This document shows positions 1 to 7,146 of a stretch of DNA of 21,049 nucleotides, in pieces. Below the pieces are notes generated by a model. The model ran no database searches. It was not told the DNA's origin and worked only from the letters and a program-made list of their open reading frames with translations. Each line of letters opens with the position of its first letter. Within the stretch, counting starts at the first letter, position 1. The stretch spans positions 1-21,049 of the forward strand of contig CAKTLD010000026.1 of NCBI GenBank assembly GCA_934572445.1, written 5' to 3'. This DNA is from an uncultured Oscillospiraceae bacterium (lineage in GTDB: Bacteria; Bacillota; Clostridia; Oscillospirales; Oscillospiraceae). The position numbers were made by a program, and so were the translations under genes.

Positions 1-177
1 ATCAACCGCTATCTCATGCGCCTTGCCGCCGCGTTCCACAAGTTCTACAACGCCTGCCGCATCAAGGGCGAGGACGACGCCGTCGTCGCTGCACGCCTCA
101 AGCTTGCCGAGGCGACGCGCCAGGTGCTTTCGAACGGTCTCAAGGTGATCGGCTGCACCGCGCCGGAGAAGATGTAA
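1..177 (+). CDS. argS: Arginyl-tRNA synthetase, C-terminal end (partial)
   Basis: The reading frame is open from the first base and ends in TAA. It encodes 58 residues that read as the end of the DALR anticodon-binding domain of a class I arginyl-tRNA synthetase: the [10 protein letters not shown] segment, then [16 protein letters not shown], then a final APEKM. This helix bundle contacts the tRNA-Arg anticodon; the catalytic Rossmann domain lies outside the window to the left. The usual ArgS C-terminus is (V/A)PE(R/K)M, so the end looks intact. A strong hairpin follows 21 bases later. The gene is convergent with the amino-acid transporter operon, which ends at the same hairpin. Assignment rests on recognising the C-terminal signature, with no catalytic motif visible. 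Confidence 0.9.
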   Translation: MNRYLMRLAAAFHKFYNACRIKGEDDAVVAARLKLAEATRQVLSNGLKVIGCTAPEKM

Positions 178-198
178 AAACAGCATACTGACAATGAA

Positions 199-233
199 AA
201 AGGCGTCCGGTCACTGACCGGACGCCTTTCCTT
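199..233. terminator. Bidirectional terminator between argS and the amino-acid ABC operon
   Basis: A near-perfect inverted repeat pairs 199-213 with 215-229; the practical core is GGCGTCCGG/CCGGACGCC. It is flanked by an A-run on the left and T-rich sequence on the right, so it can act as an intrinsic terminator on either strand. It lies between the stop codons of two convergent genes. Confidence 0.85.
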
Positions 234-240
234 ATGCAAC

Positions 241-990
241 TTACAGCACCTTCGCAAGGAACGACTGCAGCCGCTCGCTCTGCGGGTGGTCAAAGATGTC
301 GGCGGGCGTGCCCTCCTCGATGATCCTGCCCTCAGACATAAACACCACGCGGTCAGCGACCTCGCGGGCAAAGCCCATCTCGTGCGTCACCACGACCATC
401 GTAATGCCGCTTGCGGCAAGGTCACGCATCAGGTCCAGCACCTCGCCCACCATTTCGGGGTCGAGCGCGCTCGTCGGCTCGTCAAAAAGCATCACCTCGG
501 GGGCCATTGCCAGCGCGCGCACGATGGCGATACGCTGCTTCTGGCCGCCGGAGAGCATCGCGGGATACTCGTTCGCCTTGTCGGCAAGGCCGATACGCTC
601 AAGCAGCGACATCGCCTGCGTATCCGCTTCTTCCTGCGTTTTGAGCTTCAGCGTCACGGGCGCGAGCGTAATGTTCTGCTTGACCGTCATGTGCGGGAAG
701 AGGTTGAAGTGCTGGAACACCATGCCCATCTCGCGCCGGTGCAGGTCAATGTTGACGTGCTTGTCGTTCAGTGCCACGCCCTTGAAGGTGATCGTGCCGG
801 AGCTCGGCGTTTCCAGCAGATTCAGGCAGCGCAGCAGCGTCGATTTGCCGCTGCCGGAGGGGCCGATGATCGCCACGACCTCGCCCTGGCTCACGCGCAG
901 GTCGCAGTGGTGCAGCGCATGCACCGTGCCGTTGTTGTAATCCTTGCAGACATCCGATACGCGGATGAGCGTTTTAGCGCTTGTCGCCAC
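241..990 (-). CDS. Polar amino-acid ABC transporter, ATP-binding protein (GlnQ/HisP type)
   Basis: A 249-residue ATPase of the polar amino-acid uptake family. It would hydrolyse ATP on the cytoplasmic face to drive import through the adjacent permease. Visible motifs are Walker [10 protein letters not shown] (43-51), Q-loop ([10 protein letters not shown], 91-100), ABC signature LSGGQKQR (146-153), Walker [10 protein letters not shown] (166-174) and the H-loop histidine in VVVTHEMGF (203). The signature continues IAIVRALA where most relatives have VAIARALA, a conservative change. The start codon lies 17 bases inside the end of the permease gene, so the two are probably translationally coupled. 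It is the last gene of the operon and ends at the shared terminator. Substrate specificity cannot be read from the ATPase. Confidence 0.93.
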   Translation of the reverse strand: MATSAKTLIRVSDVCKDYNNGTVHALHHCDLRVSQGEVVAIIGPSGSGKSTLLRCLNLLETPSSGTITFKGVALNDKHVNIDLHRREMGMVFQHFNLFPHMTVKQNITLAPVTLKLKTQEEADTQAMSLLERIGLADKANEYPAMLSGGQKQRIAIVRALAMAPEVMLFDEPTSALDPEMVGEVLDLMRDLAASGITMVVVTHEMGFAREVADRVVFMSEGRIIEEGTPADIFDHPQSERLQSFLAKVL

Positions 991-1717
991 GGCGCATCCT
1001 CCTTTCCAGTGCTTCGATCGCCTTGCCGGCAGGGTAGGTGATGCAGAAATACATCATCGCCGCCAGCACATACGGAGCAAGACCGATGTAGGTAGAGGTC
1101 GCCACGGTCTTCGCGGCGAACATCAGCTCGACCATGCCGAGCGTGGAGCAGATCGACGATTCCTTCACCATCGTCACCACCTCGTTGCCAAGTGCCGGCA
1201 GCACATTTTTTACCGCCTGCGGCAGCACCACCAGCTTCATCGCCTGCATGGACGAGAGGCCCAGCGAGCGTGCGGCCTCGGTCTGGCCCGCGTCCACGGC
1301 GAGGATGCCGGCACGGAAGATCTCGGCAACGTATGCCGAGCTGTTCAGCGCCAGCGCCACAACGCCCGGAATAAAGCGGCTCAGGTCGATAAAGCCGAGG
1401 AGCGTGATGCGCGGAATGGAGATTGTACCGAACAGGCCGAAGTAAATGATCGACAGCTGCACCAGCAGCGGTGTCGAGCGGAAGACCGCGATGTATGCGC
1501 CCGAGAGCGTGCTTACGAGCCTGCTGCGGCTCAGACGCATGAACGCGAGGCACAGCGCGGGGATGACCGCCAGTGCCACCGACACGACAGCCAGCAGCAG
1601 CGTGTAGCCCAGTGCCTGCAAAAAGTAAACGCCGTATTTCGGCAAAAAGGAAAAGTTGAAGAACGACGCCGGCGACATGCCGACGAACAGTCCGCTCCAC
1701 CATGCGGCAAAGTCCAT
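974..1717 (-). CDS. Polar amino-acid ABC transporter, permease (HisM/GlnP family)
   Basis: A 247-residue membrane protein of the His/Glu/Gln/Arg/opine permease family. The characteristic cytoplasmic EAA loop, where the ATPase docks, is [23 protein letters not shown] (144-166), followed by the family-typical [23 protein letters not shown] segment. About five hydrophobic helices are apparent, and [10 protein letters not shown] (79-88) is a strongly conserved family segment. The ATG at 1717 is preceded by AAAGGAG at good spacing. Only one permease gene is present, so the importer is probably a homodimer. The C-terminus overlaps the ATPase start by 17 bases. The roughly 240 bp between this gene and the upstream binding-protein gene hold a hairpin array, which may lower permease expression relative to the binding protein. 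Confidence 0.93.
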   Translation of the reverse strand: MDFAAWWSGLFVGMSPASFFNFSFLPKYGVYFLQALGYTLLLAVVSVALAVIPALCLAFMRLSRSRLVSTLSGAYIAVFRSTPLLVQLSIIYFGLFGTISIPRITLLGFIDLSRFIPGVVALALNSSAYVAEIFRAGILAVDAGQTEAARSLGLSSMQAMKLVVLPQAVKNVLPALGNEVVTMVKESSICSTLGMVELMFAAKTVATSTYIGLAPYVLAAMMYFCITYPAGKAIEALERRMRRGDKR

Positions 1718-1737
1718 GGGAACAGGCTCCTTTCAGT

Positions 1738-1912
1738 CTTCCCGCTTGCGGGAAGGAAGATAACGGTGAGAAAGGCCCGGAGAGGGCGCTCCCCATCTTG
1801 CGTGATGGGCTTTTCTGCGCGCAGAAAAGCCTGCGCTCCTTGGCGCTGTCCGGCGCGCGGAGCGCCGGACAGCGCCAAAGAGCAAAGCCGTTTGCGAGGC
1901 TTTGCTCTTTGG
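1738..1912. repeat. Array of five inverted repeats between binding-protein and permease genes
   Basis: Five dyads occur in 175 bp: 1738-1745/1748-1755 (CTTCCCGC/GCGGGAAG); 1792-1797/1804-1809 (CCCATC/GATGGG); a perfect 22-bp palindrome at 1809-1830; a perfect 17-bp stem 1840-1856/1862-1878; and a perfect 15-bp stem 1875-1889/1898-1912. The last two share four bases, so they cannot both form in full. No T-run follows in the transcribed (minus) direction, so this does not look like a simple terminator. Its position after a binding-protein gene fits the REP-type hairpins known after malE in Escherichia coli, which protect the upstream mRNA. It may also be a dispersed intergenic repeat; that is inference. 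Confidence 0.75.
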
Positions 1913-1956
1913 CAATGAGAGATAGTGAGAAGAGAGCAAATTTAATAGGGGAGGGC

Positions 1957-2778
1957 TTATGCCGCAGGGGCGTCTGCCGTGACCTCAACGGCCACGCCGC
2001 TCAGAGCGTCCGCATCGGCGATGAACTCGTCGATCTTGTTCTCGTCCTGCATCTTGGCGATGGCGGCGTTGATGCCGGGCAGCAGGCCCTTGGGGTCGCC
2101 CTTGGCGACGGCCACACAGTAGGGCTCCGCCGTGCCGAGCTCGCTGGAGGCGGCCGCGATCACGAGATCGCTGTTGGAATCGGCGTACTCCTGGGCGACG
2201 GCGCCGTCCAGAACGATGGCGTCCACCTTGCCGTAGGCCAGCTCGTTGACGAGGTCAGTCACGAGGGACAGGGAGACAAGGCTCGCGCCCTCCATGTCGT
2301 TCTTGACGATGTCCTCCTTGGTGGTGGCGGCCTGCGCGCCCACACTCTTACCGGCAAAGTCGGCGAGCGTCTGATACTGGTCGGCGGTGTCAGCCTTGAC
2401 GAGGATCATCGGGGGGATATCGGTGTAGTAGGGGTCGGAGAAGTCGGCGGACTCCAGACGTTCGGGCGTGGCCTCCATCGCGGCCATGACCATGTCATAA
2501 TCACCCTTGGCCAGCGAGGTCAGCAGATACTCAAAGGCCATGTTCTCGACCTTGAGCTCCTTGCCCATTTCGCCGGCGATGTACTGCGCGGCGGAAACGT
2601 CGATACCGGCGTACTGCATGTCGCCGTTTGCATCGGCGTACATGAACTCGAACGGGGCATAGTCGGCGGAGGTGCCGAGCACCAGCGTGTTGGTATCCTG
2701 CGTGTCAGCCTTCTGGCCGCAGGCCATCAGGGAAAGGCTCATCATCAGAGCCAGCATCAGTGCGGTAAGCTTTTTCAT
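1957..2778 (-). CDS. Polar amino-acid ABC transporter, substrate-binding lipoprotein
   Basis: A 273-residue extracellular binding protein of solute-binding family 3 (HisJ/GlnH-like). The N-terminus is a lipoprotein signal peptide, MKK followed by a hydrophobic core and the lipobox LMAC with the lipidated cysteine at 20. A short polar linker follows. The mature domain opens with LVLGTSADYAPFEF, carries the AGIDVSAAQYIA segment and the AMEATPERLESADFSDPYY stretch, whose Thr/Arg pair typically grips the amino-acid carboxylate and amino groups. AAAGGAG lies just upstream of the ATG. It is the first gene of its operon, with a near-consensus promoter. The substrate is not determinable; polar or charged amino acids are the family norm. 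The C-terminal tail (VEVTADAPAA) is low-complexity. Confidence 0.93.
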   Translation of the reverse strand: MKKLTALMLALMMSLSLMACGQKADTQDTNTLVLGTSADYAPFEFMYADANGDMQYAGIDVSAAQYIAGEMGKELKVENMAFEYLLTSLAKGDYDMVMAAMEATPERLESADFSDPYYTDIPPMILVKADTADQYQTLADFAGKSVGAQAATTKEDIVKNDMEGASLVSLSLVTDLVNELAYGKVDAIVLDGAVAQEYADSNSDLVIAAASSELGTAEPYCVAVAKGDPKGLLPGINAAIAKMQDENKIDEFIADADALSGVAVEVTADAPAA

Positions 2779-2860
2779 GGCGGGTAACTCCTTTTTCTTC
2801 CATCTTGCATATTATTTGGTTTGATAGCGAATTTTCATTCGCTTCAGAAACGATAGCGCA

Positions 2861-2889
2861 AGTATAAATGTTTATTTATCCGTTGTCAA
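2861..2889 (-). promoter_or_regulatory. Sigma-A type promoter of the polar amino-acid ABC operon
   Basis: On the minus strand, -35 TTGACA (2884-2889) and -10 TATACT (2861-2866) are separated by exactly 17 bases. Transcription would start near 2853, giving a leader of about 75 bases. The leader contains a dyad, 2826-2832/2837-2843 (AGCGAAT/ATTCGCT), close to the start site, which could be an operator or a 5' hairpin. A further dyad, TCTGTGC/GCACAGA (2930-2948), lies upstream of the -35. The regulator is unknown. Confidence 0.8.
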
Positions 2890-2979
2890 TGGGTGAAGAT
2901 TCAAAAATGCACACAAATTTTGCGTCCCGTCTGTGCGCTTTGCACAGAAATGCTGCGGCGTCGTCTGACTGACTGCCCT

Positions 2980-3009
2980 TTATCCACAATATCCACAGAA
3001 ATATTCACA
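2980..3009 (+). promoter_or_regulatory. Cluster of three DnaA-box-like 9-mers
   Basis: Three same-direction 9-mers occur: TTATCCACA at 2980-2988 (perfect consensus DnaA box), ATATCCACA at 2989-2997 (one mismatch) and ATATTCACA at 3001-3009 (two mismatches). They lie in the roughly 310-bp non-coding gap between the amino-acid transporter promoter and the terminator of the PAP2 operon. No dnaA, dnaN or other origin-linked gene is in the window. The match to the consensus is seen directly; DnaA binding is inferred. Confidence 0.5.
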
Positions 3010-3041
3010 AGCGCGCCATAAAACAGACGGGAAAGCGCGCG

Positions 3042-3075
3042 AAAAAGTCAGGAGCCGATCAGCTCCTGACTTTTT
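3042..3075 (-). terminator. Terminator of the glycosyltransferase/PAP2 operon
   Basis: A perfect 14-bp stem, 3042-3055 with 3062-3075, has a six-base loop. In minus-strand reading it starts 15 bases after the PAP2 stop codon and ends in a run of five T. The A/T flanks are symmetrical, so it could also stop plus-strand transcription. Confidence 0.88.
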
Positions 3076-3090
3076 ATTCCTGTGATTATT

Positions 3091-3798
3091 CTATTCGACC
3101 GACTGCTGCAGCGCCGCTGAGCGTGTGCTTTCCTGCGCTGCGCGCGGTGCGCGCCGGTAGCATACCAGGTAGGCGATGAAGCAGATGGGCAAAGCGGCCA
3201 GAATATCCAGCACAGAGTGCTGCTTCATAAATACCGTCGAAATGCAGATCAGAAACGCCGCGGCGGCAGAGGCGATATGCCATCCCCGCGAGGAAAAGCG
3301 CGGGCTGTACCACAGCGCGTGGAACGCCGCCAGCGAGCCGATCACATGCAGCGACGGGCAGACGTTGGTGTTCGTGTCAAACACATAAAAGCCTGCGATA
3401 AAGCGCGTGAGCGCATTGTCGCGCGGAAAAACCGCGGGCCGCAGCTCCTGGCAGTTGGGGAAGAGCAGATAGATGACGAGCGCCGCCGTGTAGGTGATGA
3501 TGACAAAGCGCATCATTCTGCGGAAGTTCGGTATGTCAAAGAAGAACGTATAGGCCAGCGTGCCGATCAGATACACGAACCAGAACAGGTACGGGATCAG
3601 CGCCAGCTCATTGAACGGGATCAGATCGTCGAGCGCGCAGTGGATGGCGTAATAATGCGTCACGGGCGAATAGCGCTCGGCAAAGAGAAAGCACAGGCCG
3701 AACAGGGGCCAGTAGAGCAGCAGCTTCACATGGGAAAACTCCGGCGTGTTCAGCCTGCTCAGCCGAAACTGCCGGTAATCTACGCTGGGTCGGATCAT
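3091..3798 (-). CDS. PAP2-type membrane phosphatase / AUR1-like inositolphosphotransferase family protein
   Basis: A 235-residue integral membrane protein with about six hydrophobic helices. It shows the PAP2 catalytic motifs: ELRP (118-121) in the position of the first motif, CPSLH (147-151) as the PSxxH-like second motif, and MKQHSVLD (191-198) as the HxxxD motif, with His194 as the probable nucleophile and Asp198 its partner. The NVCPSLH and KQHSVLD forms are those of the PAP2_3/AUR1-like branch, which acts on lipid phosphates or transfers head groups at the membrane surface. A GGAGGT lies before the ATG. The start overlaps the end of the glycosyltransferase gene by four bases (ATGA), so the two are coupled. 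A role in producing or recycling diacylglycerol or a lipid-phosphate intermediate for the glycosyltransferase is inferred. The C-terminus is a basic, low-complexity tail. Confidence 0.85.
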   Translation of the reverse strand: MIRPSVDYRQFRLSRLNTPEFSHVKLLLYWPLFGLCFLFAERYSPVTHYYAIHCALDDLIPFNELALIPYLFWFVYLIGTLAYTFFFDIPNFRRMMRFVIITYTAALVIYLLFPNCQELRPAVFPRDNALTRFIAGFYVFDTNTNVCPSLHVIGSLAAFHALWYSPRFSSRGWHIASAAAAFLICISTVFMKQHSVLDILAALPICFIAYLVCYRRAPRAAQESTRSAALQQSVE

Positions 3799-4913
3799 TG
3801 CGGGACCTCCGTGCTCATTTCTGAAAGAATATTTGCCGCCGCATCATGAGGAACGGCGGAATCCAGCGCGTCGCCCATCTTTTCCAGAGCGCTCTGGTCG
3901 CTCAGCAGCTTCAGGCTGACGCGCGCGATCTCCGCGGGGGTCTTGCCGGTCATGGCGCCGCCCGTGCGGAGGAAAAAGTCCATATTGTACTCCTCACAGC
4001 CCGCCACCGCGTCGATGAAGACCATCGGCAGGTGCATGGAGGCCGCCTCGGTGACGCTGATGCCGCCGGGCTTGGTCAGATACAGGTCGGCGCTGTCCAT
4101 CAGCAGCGCCATGTCCTTTACATAGGAGCGGACGTGGACATTCTCCGCGCCGCGGAAGCGGCGGCTCAGCCGGCGGTACAGCCGCTCGTTCGTGCCGCAC
4201 ACGATCGTCAGGTCCTGATCCGGAGAGAGCTCGCGTCCAAGACGGCGCGCAATGCTGAGAATGGGCCCGCAGCCCATGCTGCCGCACATCATCACAAGGT
4301 GCTTGTGGTCTACCGGCACGCCGAAGGCGCGCTTGGCTTCCTCCTTGCGTCCGCCGGGGCGGAACATCTGCCGCACGGGGATGCCGCAGGCGCGCAGCCG
4401 CTCGCTCGTCACGCCGCCGCCGAGAAAGTCGCCCGAGAGCGATGAGGCGGGGATGAAGTAACGGTCCAGCGCGCTGTCCTTCACGCTGGGCGAGCAGGTG
4501 TAGTCTGTTGCGATGAAGCAGGTCTTCAGGTGCGGCAGGTGCGTCTTCACGATCTCGCTGACCATCAGCGCCGCAAAGACGTGCGTGCAGATCACCGTGT
4601 CATATCCGCCGCCGGCGATAAAGCCGCTCAGCGTCTCCGCGCCCTGCGTCAGGTAGCGGTACAGCGCCGAGCCTTCGTGGAACTGCGCGGGATGCTCCTC
4701 CGCGGCGCGGTAGCCTACGCGGAACAGCCCCGGCGCGTGGCGGTAGATGCGCACATGCCAGTTGGAGATAAAGCGCGAGACCTCGGGCGAGATGAAGCGC
4801 AGCGCGTCCTCGGTGTCGCAGGGGATGTTCTGGATGCGGCACTCCTCGGCGAGTGCCGCGGCGCAGGAATTGTGTCCCTCGCCGGTGTTGCAGCTCAAGA
4901 TCAAAACCTTCAT
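3795..4913 (-). CDS. UgtP/MGDG-synthase type diacylglycerol glycosyltransferase
   Basis: A 372-residue protein of glycosyltransferase family 28, the branch of plant MGDG synthase and Bacillus UgtP. These transfer a sugar from a UDP-sugar to diacylglycerol at the inner leaflet. The N-terminus MKVLILSCNTGEGHN contains the family GEGH loop (11-14). The second Rossmann domain has MCGSMG (209-214), CGTNERL (239-245) and the donor-binding LTKPGGISVTEAASMHLPMV (279-298). The ORF extends to an ATG at 4919, but that lies only 3 bases after AAGGAT. The ATG at 4913 has better spacing and begins exactly where family members do, so I chose it. The gene is the middle one of three, starting 17 bases after a CrtO-family gene and overlapping the PAP2 gene. 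The sugar and acceptor are not determinable. Confidence 0.9.
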   Translation of the reverse strand: MKVLILSCNTGEGHNSCAAALAEECRIQNIPCDTEDALRFISPEVSRFISNWHVRIYRHAPGLFRVGYRAAEEHPAQFHEGSALYRYLTQGAETLSGFIAGGGYDTVICTHVFAALMVSEIVKTHLPHLKTCFIATDYTCSPSVKDSALDRYFIPASSLSGDFLGGGVTSERLRACGIPVRQMFRPGGRKEEAKRAFGVPVDHKHLVMMCGSMGCGPILSIARRLGRELSPDQDLTIVCGTNERLYRRLSRRFRGAENVHVRSYVKDMALLMDSADLYLTKPGGISVTEAASMHLPMVFIDAVAGCEEYNMDFFLRTGGAMTGKTPAEIARVSLKLLSDQSALEKMGDALDSAVPHDAAANILSEMSTEVPQ

Positions 4914-4930
4914 AAGCATCCGATCCTTTT

Positions 4931-5398
4931 TTACGGTTTTTCGCCTCTGCGCCGCCGCATTTTCTCTAAACGCTGCAGCCGCGGGCGGTTATAGCGCTGG
5001 ATAAGGATAAAGGGGAGGTTGCCCAGCAGAATGTATACGGCGGTCATCACCGCGCCGCCCGCACCGGGCCAGAGACGCAGCGCATAGAGCCCCGCGAGGC
5101 TCAGCAGCACATGCGTCAGCTCCGCCACGCAGGTCTCCTGGATCATGCGCGGCAGCTGCGCGCGGAAGTCCGCGTCCAGCCTCTTGGCGGGAATGAGCTT
5201 CGGCACGATCCTGCTCATGTCCGGCGCCTTGTCCTGCCAGTCGTGCACGCGCAGAAAGCGGTAAAGCTTCGCCTCCCACGGCGCGCACCGGAAGGGAAAA
5301 CGGTCGCCGTGGAACCACCCCTTCGGCAGCGCACGGCCGAAGAAGAACGACACGACGCCCAGCACGGCGAAGTACACACAGCAGCGCCAAAAGCCCAT
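4931..5398 (-). CDS. CrtO-family (glycosyl-4,4'-diaponeurosporenoate acyltransferase-like) membrane protein
   Basis: A 155-residue protein with an N-terminal hydrophobic helix (about 5-20) and hydrophobic segments near 98-110 and 117-134. The conserved landmarks match Staphylococcus CrtO, the last enzyme of staphyloxanthin synthesis, as I remember it: GRALPKGWF near the N-terminus, WE..LYRFLRVHDWQDKAPD (41-60), ETCVAELTH (88-96) and NLPFILIQRYNRPRL (127-141), ending in a basic RRRRGEKP tail. The ORF runs upstream to 5599, but AGGAGGG precedes the ATG at 5398 and family similarity begins there. No carotenoid gene is in the window, so the acceptor is probably another glycolipid; its companions are a diacylglycerol glycosyltransferase and a PAP2 phosphatase. 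The family name is confident; the reaction here is inferred. Confidence 0.82.
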   Translation of the reverse strand: MGFWRCCVYFAVLGVVSFFFGRALPKGWFHGDRFPFRCAPWEAKLYRFLRVHDWQDKAPDMSRIVPKLIPAKRLDADFRAQLPRMIQETCVAELTHVLLSLAGLYALRLWPGAGGAVMTAVYILLGNLPFILIQRYNRPRLQRLEKMRRRRGEKP

Positions 5399-5459
5399 AA
5401 CACCCTCCTGGATCGTCAGCCCCGCGCAGCTTTCACGGCCACCGCAAGGCTGTCCGGTC

Positions 5460-5468
5460 AGTATAGCA
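5460..5468 (-). promoter_or_regulatory. Extended -10 promoter of the CrtO-like/glycosyltransferase/PAP2 operon
   Basis: On the minus strand TGCTATACT provides an extended -10 (TATACT at 5460-5465 with TG upstream at 5467-5468). No good -35 is visible at 17 bases; the sequence there is AT-rich. The predicted start leaves a leader of about 55 bases to the ATG at 5398. Confidence 0.5.
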
Positions 5469-5535
5469 TACCCGGAGACGGAAATTATTAAAAATCTGAG
5501 AACTTCTTGGCAAAATATAAAAATTGTGCAAAGAA

Positions 5536-5562
5536 AAGGAGCCGCCCCGAAGGGTGGCTCCT
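5536..5562 (-). terminator. Terminator of the liv operon
   Basis: The stem AGGAGCCGCC (5537-5546) pairs with GGTGGCTCCT (5553-5562) with one G-T wobble. In minus-strand reading it is followed by TTTTCTTT. It begins 27 bases after the livF stop codon. Confidence 0.85.
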
Positions 5563-5588
5563 CAAAAGCTCTGTGCTGCTCCGCGGTC

Positions 5589-6299
5589 TCAGCCGCCAAG
5601 ATACGCCTTGCGCACCGCGTCGCTCGCCATCAGCTCTCTGCCGGTGCCGGAGAGCGTGATGCGTCCCGTTTCCAGCACATACGCGCGGTCGGCGACAGAC
5701 AGCGCCGCCTGCGCGTTCTGCTCCACCAGCAGGATCGTCGTGCCTGCGGCGTGCAGCTCGCGGATGATGTCAAAGATCTGCTCGACCAGGATGGGGGCAA
5801 GACCCATCGACGGCTCGTCGAGCATCAGCAGCTTCGGCTTCGACATCAGCGCGCGCCCCATGGCGAGCATCTGCTGCTCGCCGCCGGAGAGCGTGCCGGC
5901 GATCTGCCTGCGGCGCTCCTTCAGGCGCGGAAAGCGCTCGTAAACATCGGCGATCCCCGCGTCGATGGTGGAGCGGGGCTGCGTGTAAGCGCCCATTTCC
6001 AGGTTTTCCTCCACCGTCATCTGCAGGAAGACGTGCCGCCCCTCGGGCACCTGCGCAAGGCCGTGCTCCACGATCCTGTGCGCGGGCACGCCCTTTAAGT
6101 CTTTGCCCTCAAAGGTCACGCTGCCCGTCTTCGGATGCAGCAGACCGGAAACGGTGTTCAGCACCGTGGACTTGCCCGCGCCGTTCGCGCCGATCAGCGT
6201 GACGATCTCGCCCTCGTTCACGTCGAAGGAGACGCCCTTGACGGCGTGGATGCTGCCGTAATAAACGTGCAGGTCGTTCACCTGTAGGATCTGGCTCAT
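5589..6299 (-). CDS. livF: Branched-chain amino-acid ABC transporter ATP-binding protein LivF
   Basis: A 236-residue ATPase of the branched-chain amino-acid (HAAT) importer. Motifs are Walker A GANGAGKST (37-45), signature LSGGEQQ (137-143), Walker B LLMLDEPSMGLAP (157-169) and LLVEQN (190-195). The VEQN in place of a histidine switch is normal for LivF and separates it from LivG. The ORF could start at a GTG at 6305, but GGAGG is then one base away. The ATG at 6299 has a seven-base spacing and gives the usual MSxILxVxxL start. It is the last gene of livKHMGF and starts 2 bases after the livG stop. Confidence 0.95.
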   Translation of the reverse strand: MSQILQVNDLHVYYGSIHAVKGVSFDVNEGEIVTLIGANGAGKSTVLNTVSGLLHPKTGSVTFEGKDLKGVPAHRIVEHGLAQVPEGRHVFLQMTVEENLEMGAYTQPRSTIDAGIADVYERFPRLKERRRQIAGTLSGGEQQMLAMGRALMSKPKLLMLDEPSMGLAPILVEQIFDIIRELHAAGTTILLVEQNAQAALSVADRAYVLETGRITLSGTGRELMASDAVRKAYLGG

Positions 6300-6301
6300 G
6301 C

Positions 6302-7144
6302 TCACGCCTCCTTCTTCCGGCCGAGGTAGGCTTCAATGACCTCGGGATTCGACTGAATATCGTCGGGCGAGCCCTTGGCGATGATGTGCCCGAAGTTCAG
6401 CACCGCGATGCCCTCGCAGATGTTCATGACAAGATTCATGTCGTGCTCGATCAGCAGCACCGCGATCTTGAACGTATCGCGGATGGAGCGGATGTTTTCC
6501 ATCAGCTCTGCCGTTTCGCTGGGGTTCATGCCGGCCGCCGGCTCGTCGAGCAGCAGCAGGCAGGGGTTCGTTGCCAGTGCGCGCAGGATCTCCAGGCGGC
6601 GCTGCGCGCCGTAGGGCAGCGATCCTGCCTTCGTGTTTGCAAACTCCTCCATGTGGAAGATGGATAAAAGCTCCATCGCGCGCTCATGCATGACGCGCTC
6701 TTCCTTCCAGAAGCGCGGCAGACGGAAAATGCCCTCGCCCATGTTGTAATGCATCTGCGTGTCCATCGCCACGGTGATGTTTTCCTCCACCGTGAGGTTC
6801 TGGAACAGACGGATGTTCTGGAACGTGCGCGCGATGCCCGCGCGGTTGATCTGTGCGGTGTTCAGGCCGTGGATGTCCTTGCCGTTCAGGAGGATAGTGC
6901 CGTGCGTCGGCTGATATACCTTCGTCAGCAGGTTGAAGATCGTCGTCTTGCCCGCGCCGTTGGGGCCGATCAGGCCCGCGATCTCCGTGCGGCCGATGGT
7001 GATGGTGAAATCATCCACGGCCTTGAGTCCGCCGAACGTGATGCCGAGGTCGATGCACTCCAGCACGGGGGATTTGTCCGCGTCGCGCTCGGGCAGATAC
7101 GCGGTGTTGCGCACCACGGGGACCAGCTTTGTTTTCTGCGTCAT
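6302..7144 (-). CDS. livG: Branched-chain amino-acid ABC transporter ATP-binding protein LivG
   Basis: A 280-residue ATPase pairing with LivF. Motifs are Walker A GPNGAGKTT (60-68), the LivG-typical RTFQNIRLFQNLTVEENI (106-123), signature LPYGAQRRLEI (176-186, the usual LivG variant of LSGGQ), Walker B LLLLDEPAAGMNP (197-209) and the H-loop LIEHDM (231-236). The N-terminus has about 25 extra polar residues before the ATPase core, giving a protein slightly longer than many LivG. A TTG start at 7150 is possible in frame, but GGAGG sits seven bases before the ATG at 7144 and one base before the TTG. The start follows the livM stop by two bases, implying coupled translation. Confidence 0.95.
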   Translation of the reverse strand: MTQKTKLVPVVRNTAYLPERDADKSPVLECIDLGITFGGLKAVDDFTITIGRTEIAGLIGPNGAGKTTIFNLLTKVYQPTHGTILLNGKDIHGLNTAQINRAGIARTFQNIRLFQNLTVEENITVAMDTQMHYNMGEGIFRLPRFWKEERVMHERAMELLSIFHMEEFANTKAGSLPYGAQRRLEILRALATNPCLLLLDEPAAGMNPSETAELMENIRSIRDTFKIAVLLIEHDMNLVMNICEGIAVLNFGHIIAKGSPDDIQSNPEVIEAYLGRKKEA

Positions 7145-7146
7145 GG

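Noticed and set aside
1738..1912. CRISPR array
   Set aside because: The repeats are individual inverted repeats with different sequences, not regularly spaced direct repeats with spacers, and no cas gene is present.
891..1988. 365-codon minus-strand frame spanning the hairpin array and the permease
   Set aside because: It runs out of frame through a clear permease gene and through palindromic DNA; no domain is recognisable.
2779..2860. Riboswitch in the leader of the polar amino-acid ABC operon
   Set aside because: The leader is only about 75 bases with one small 7-bp dyad; no known aptamer core, T-box motif or terminator was recognised.
2980..3009. Replication origin (oriC)
   Set aside because: Only three box-like sites are present, without dnaA or dnaN nearby and without a clear AT-rich unwinding region; kept as a DnaA-box cluster only.
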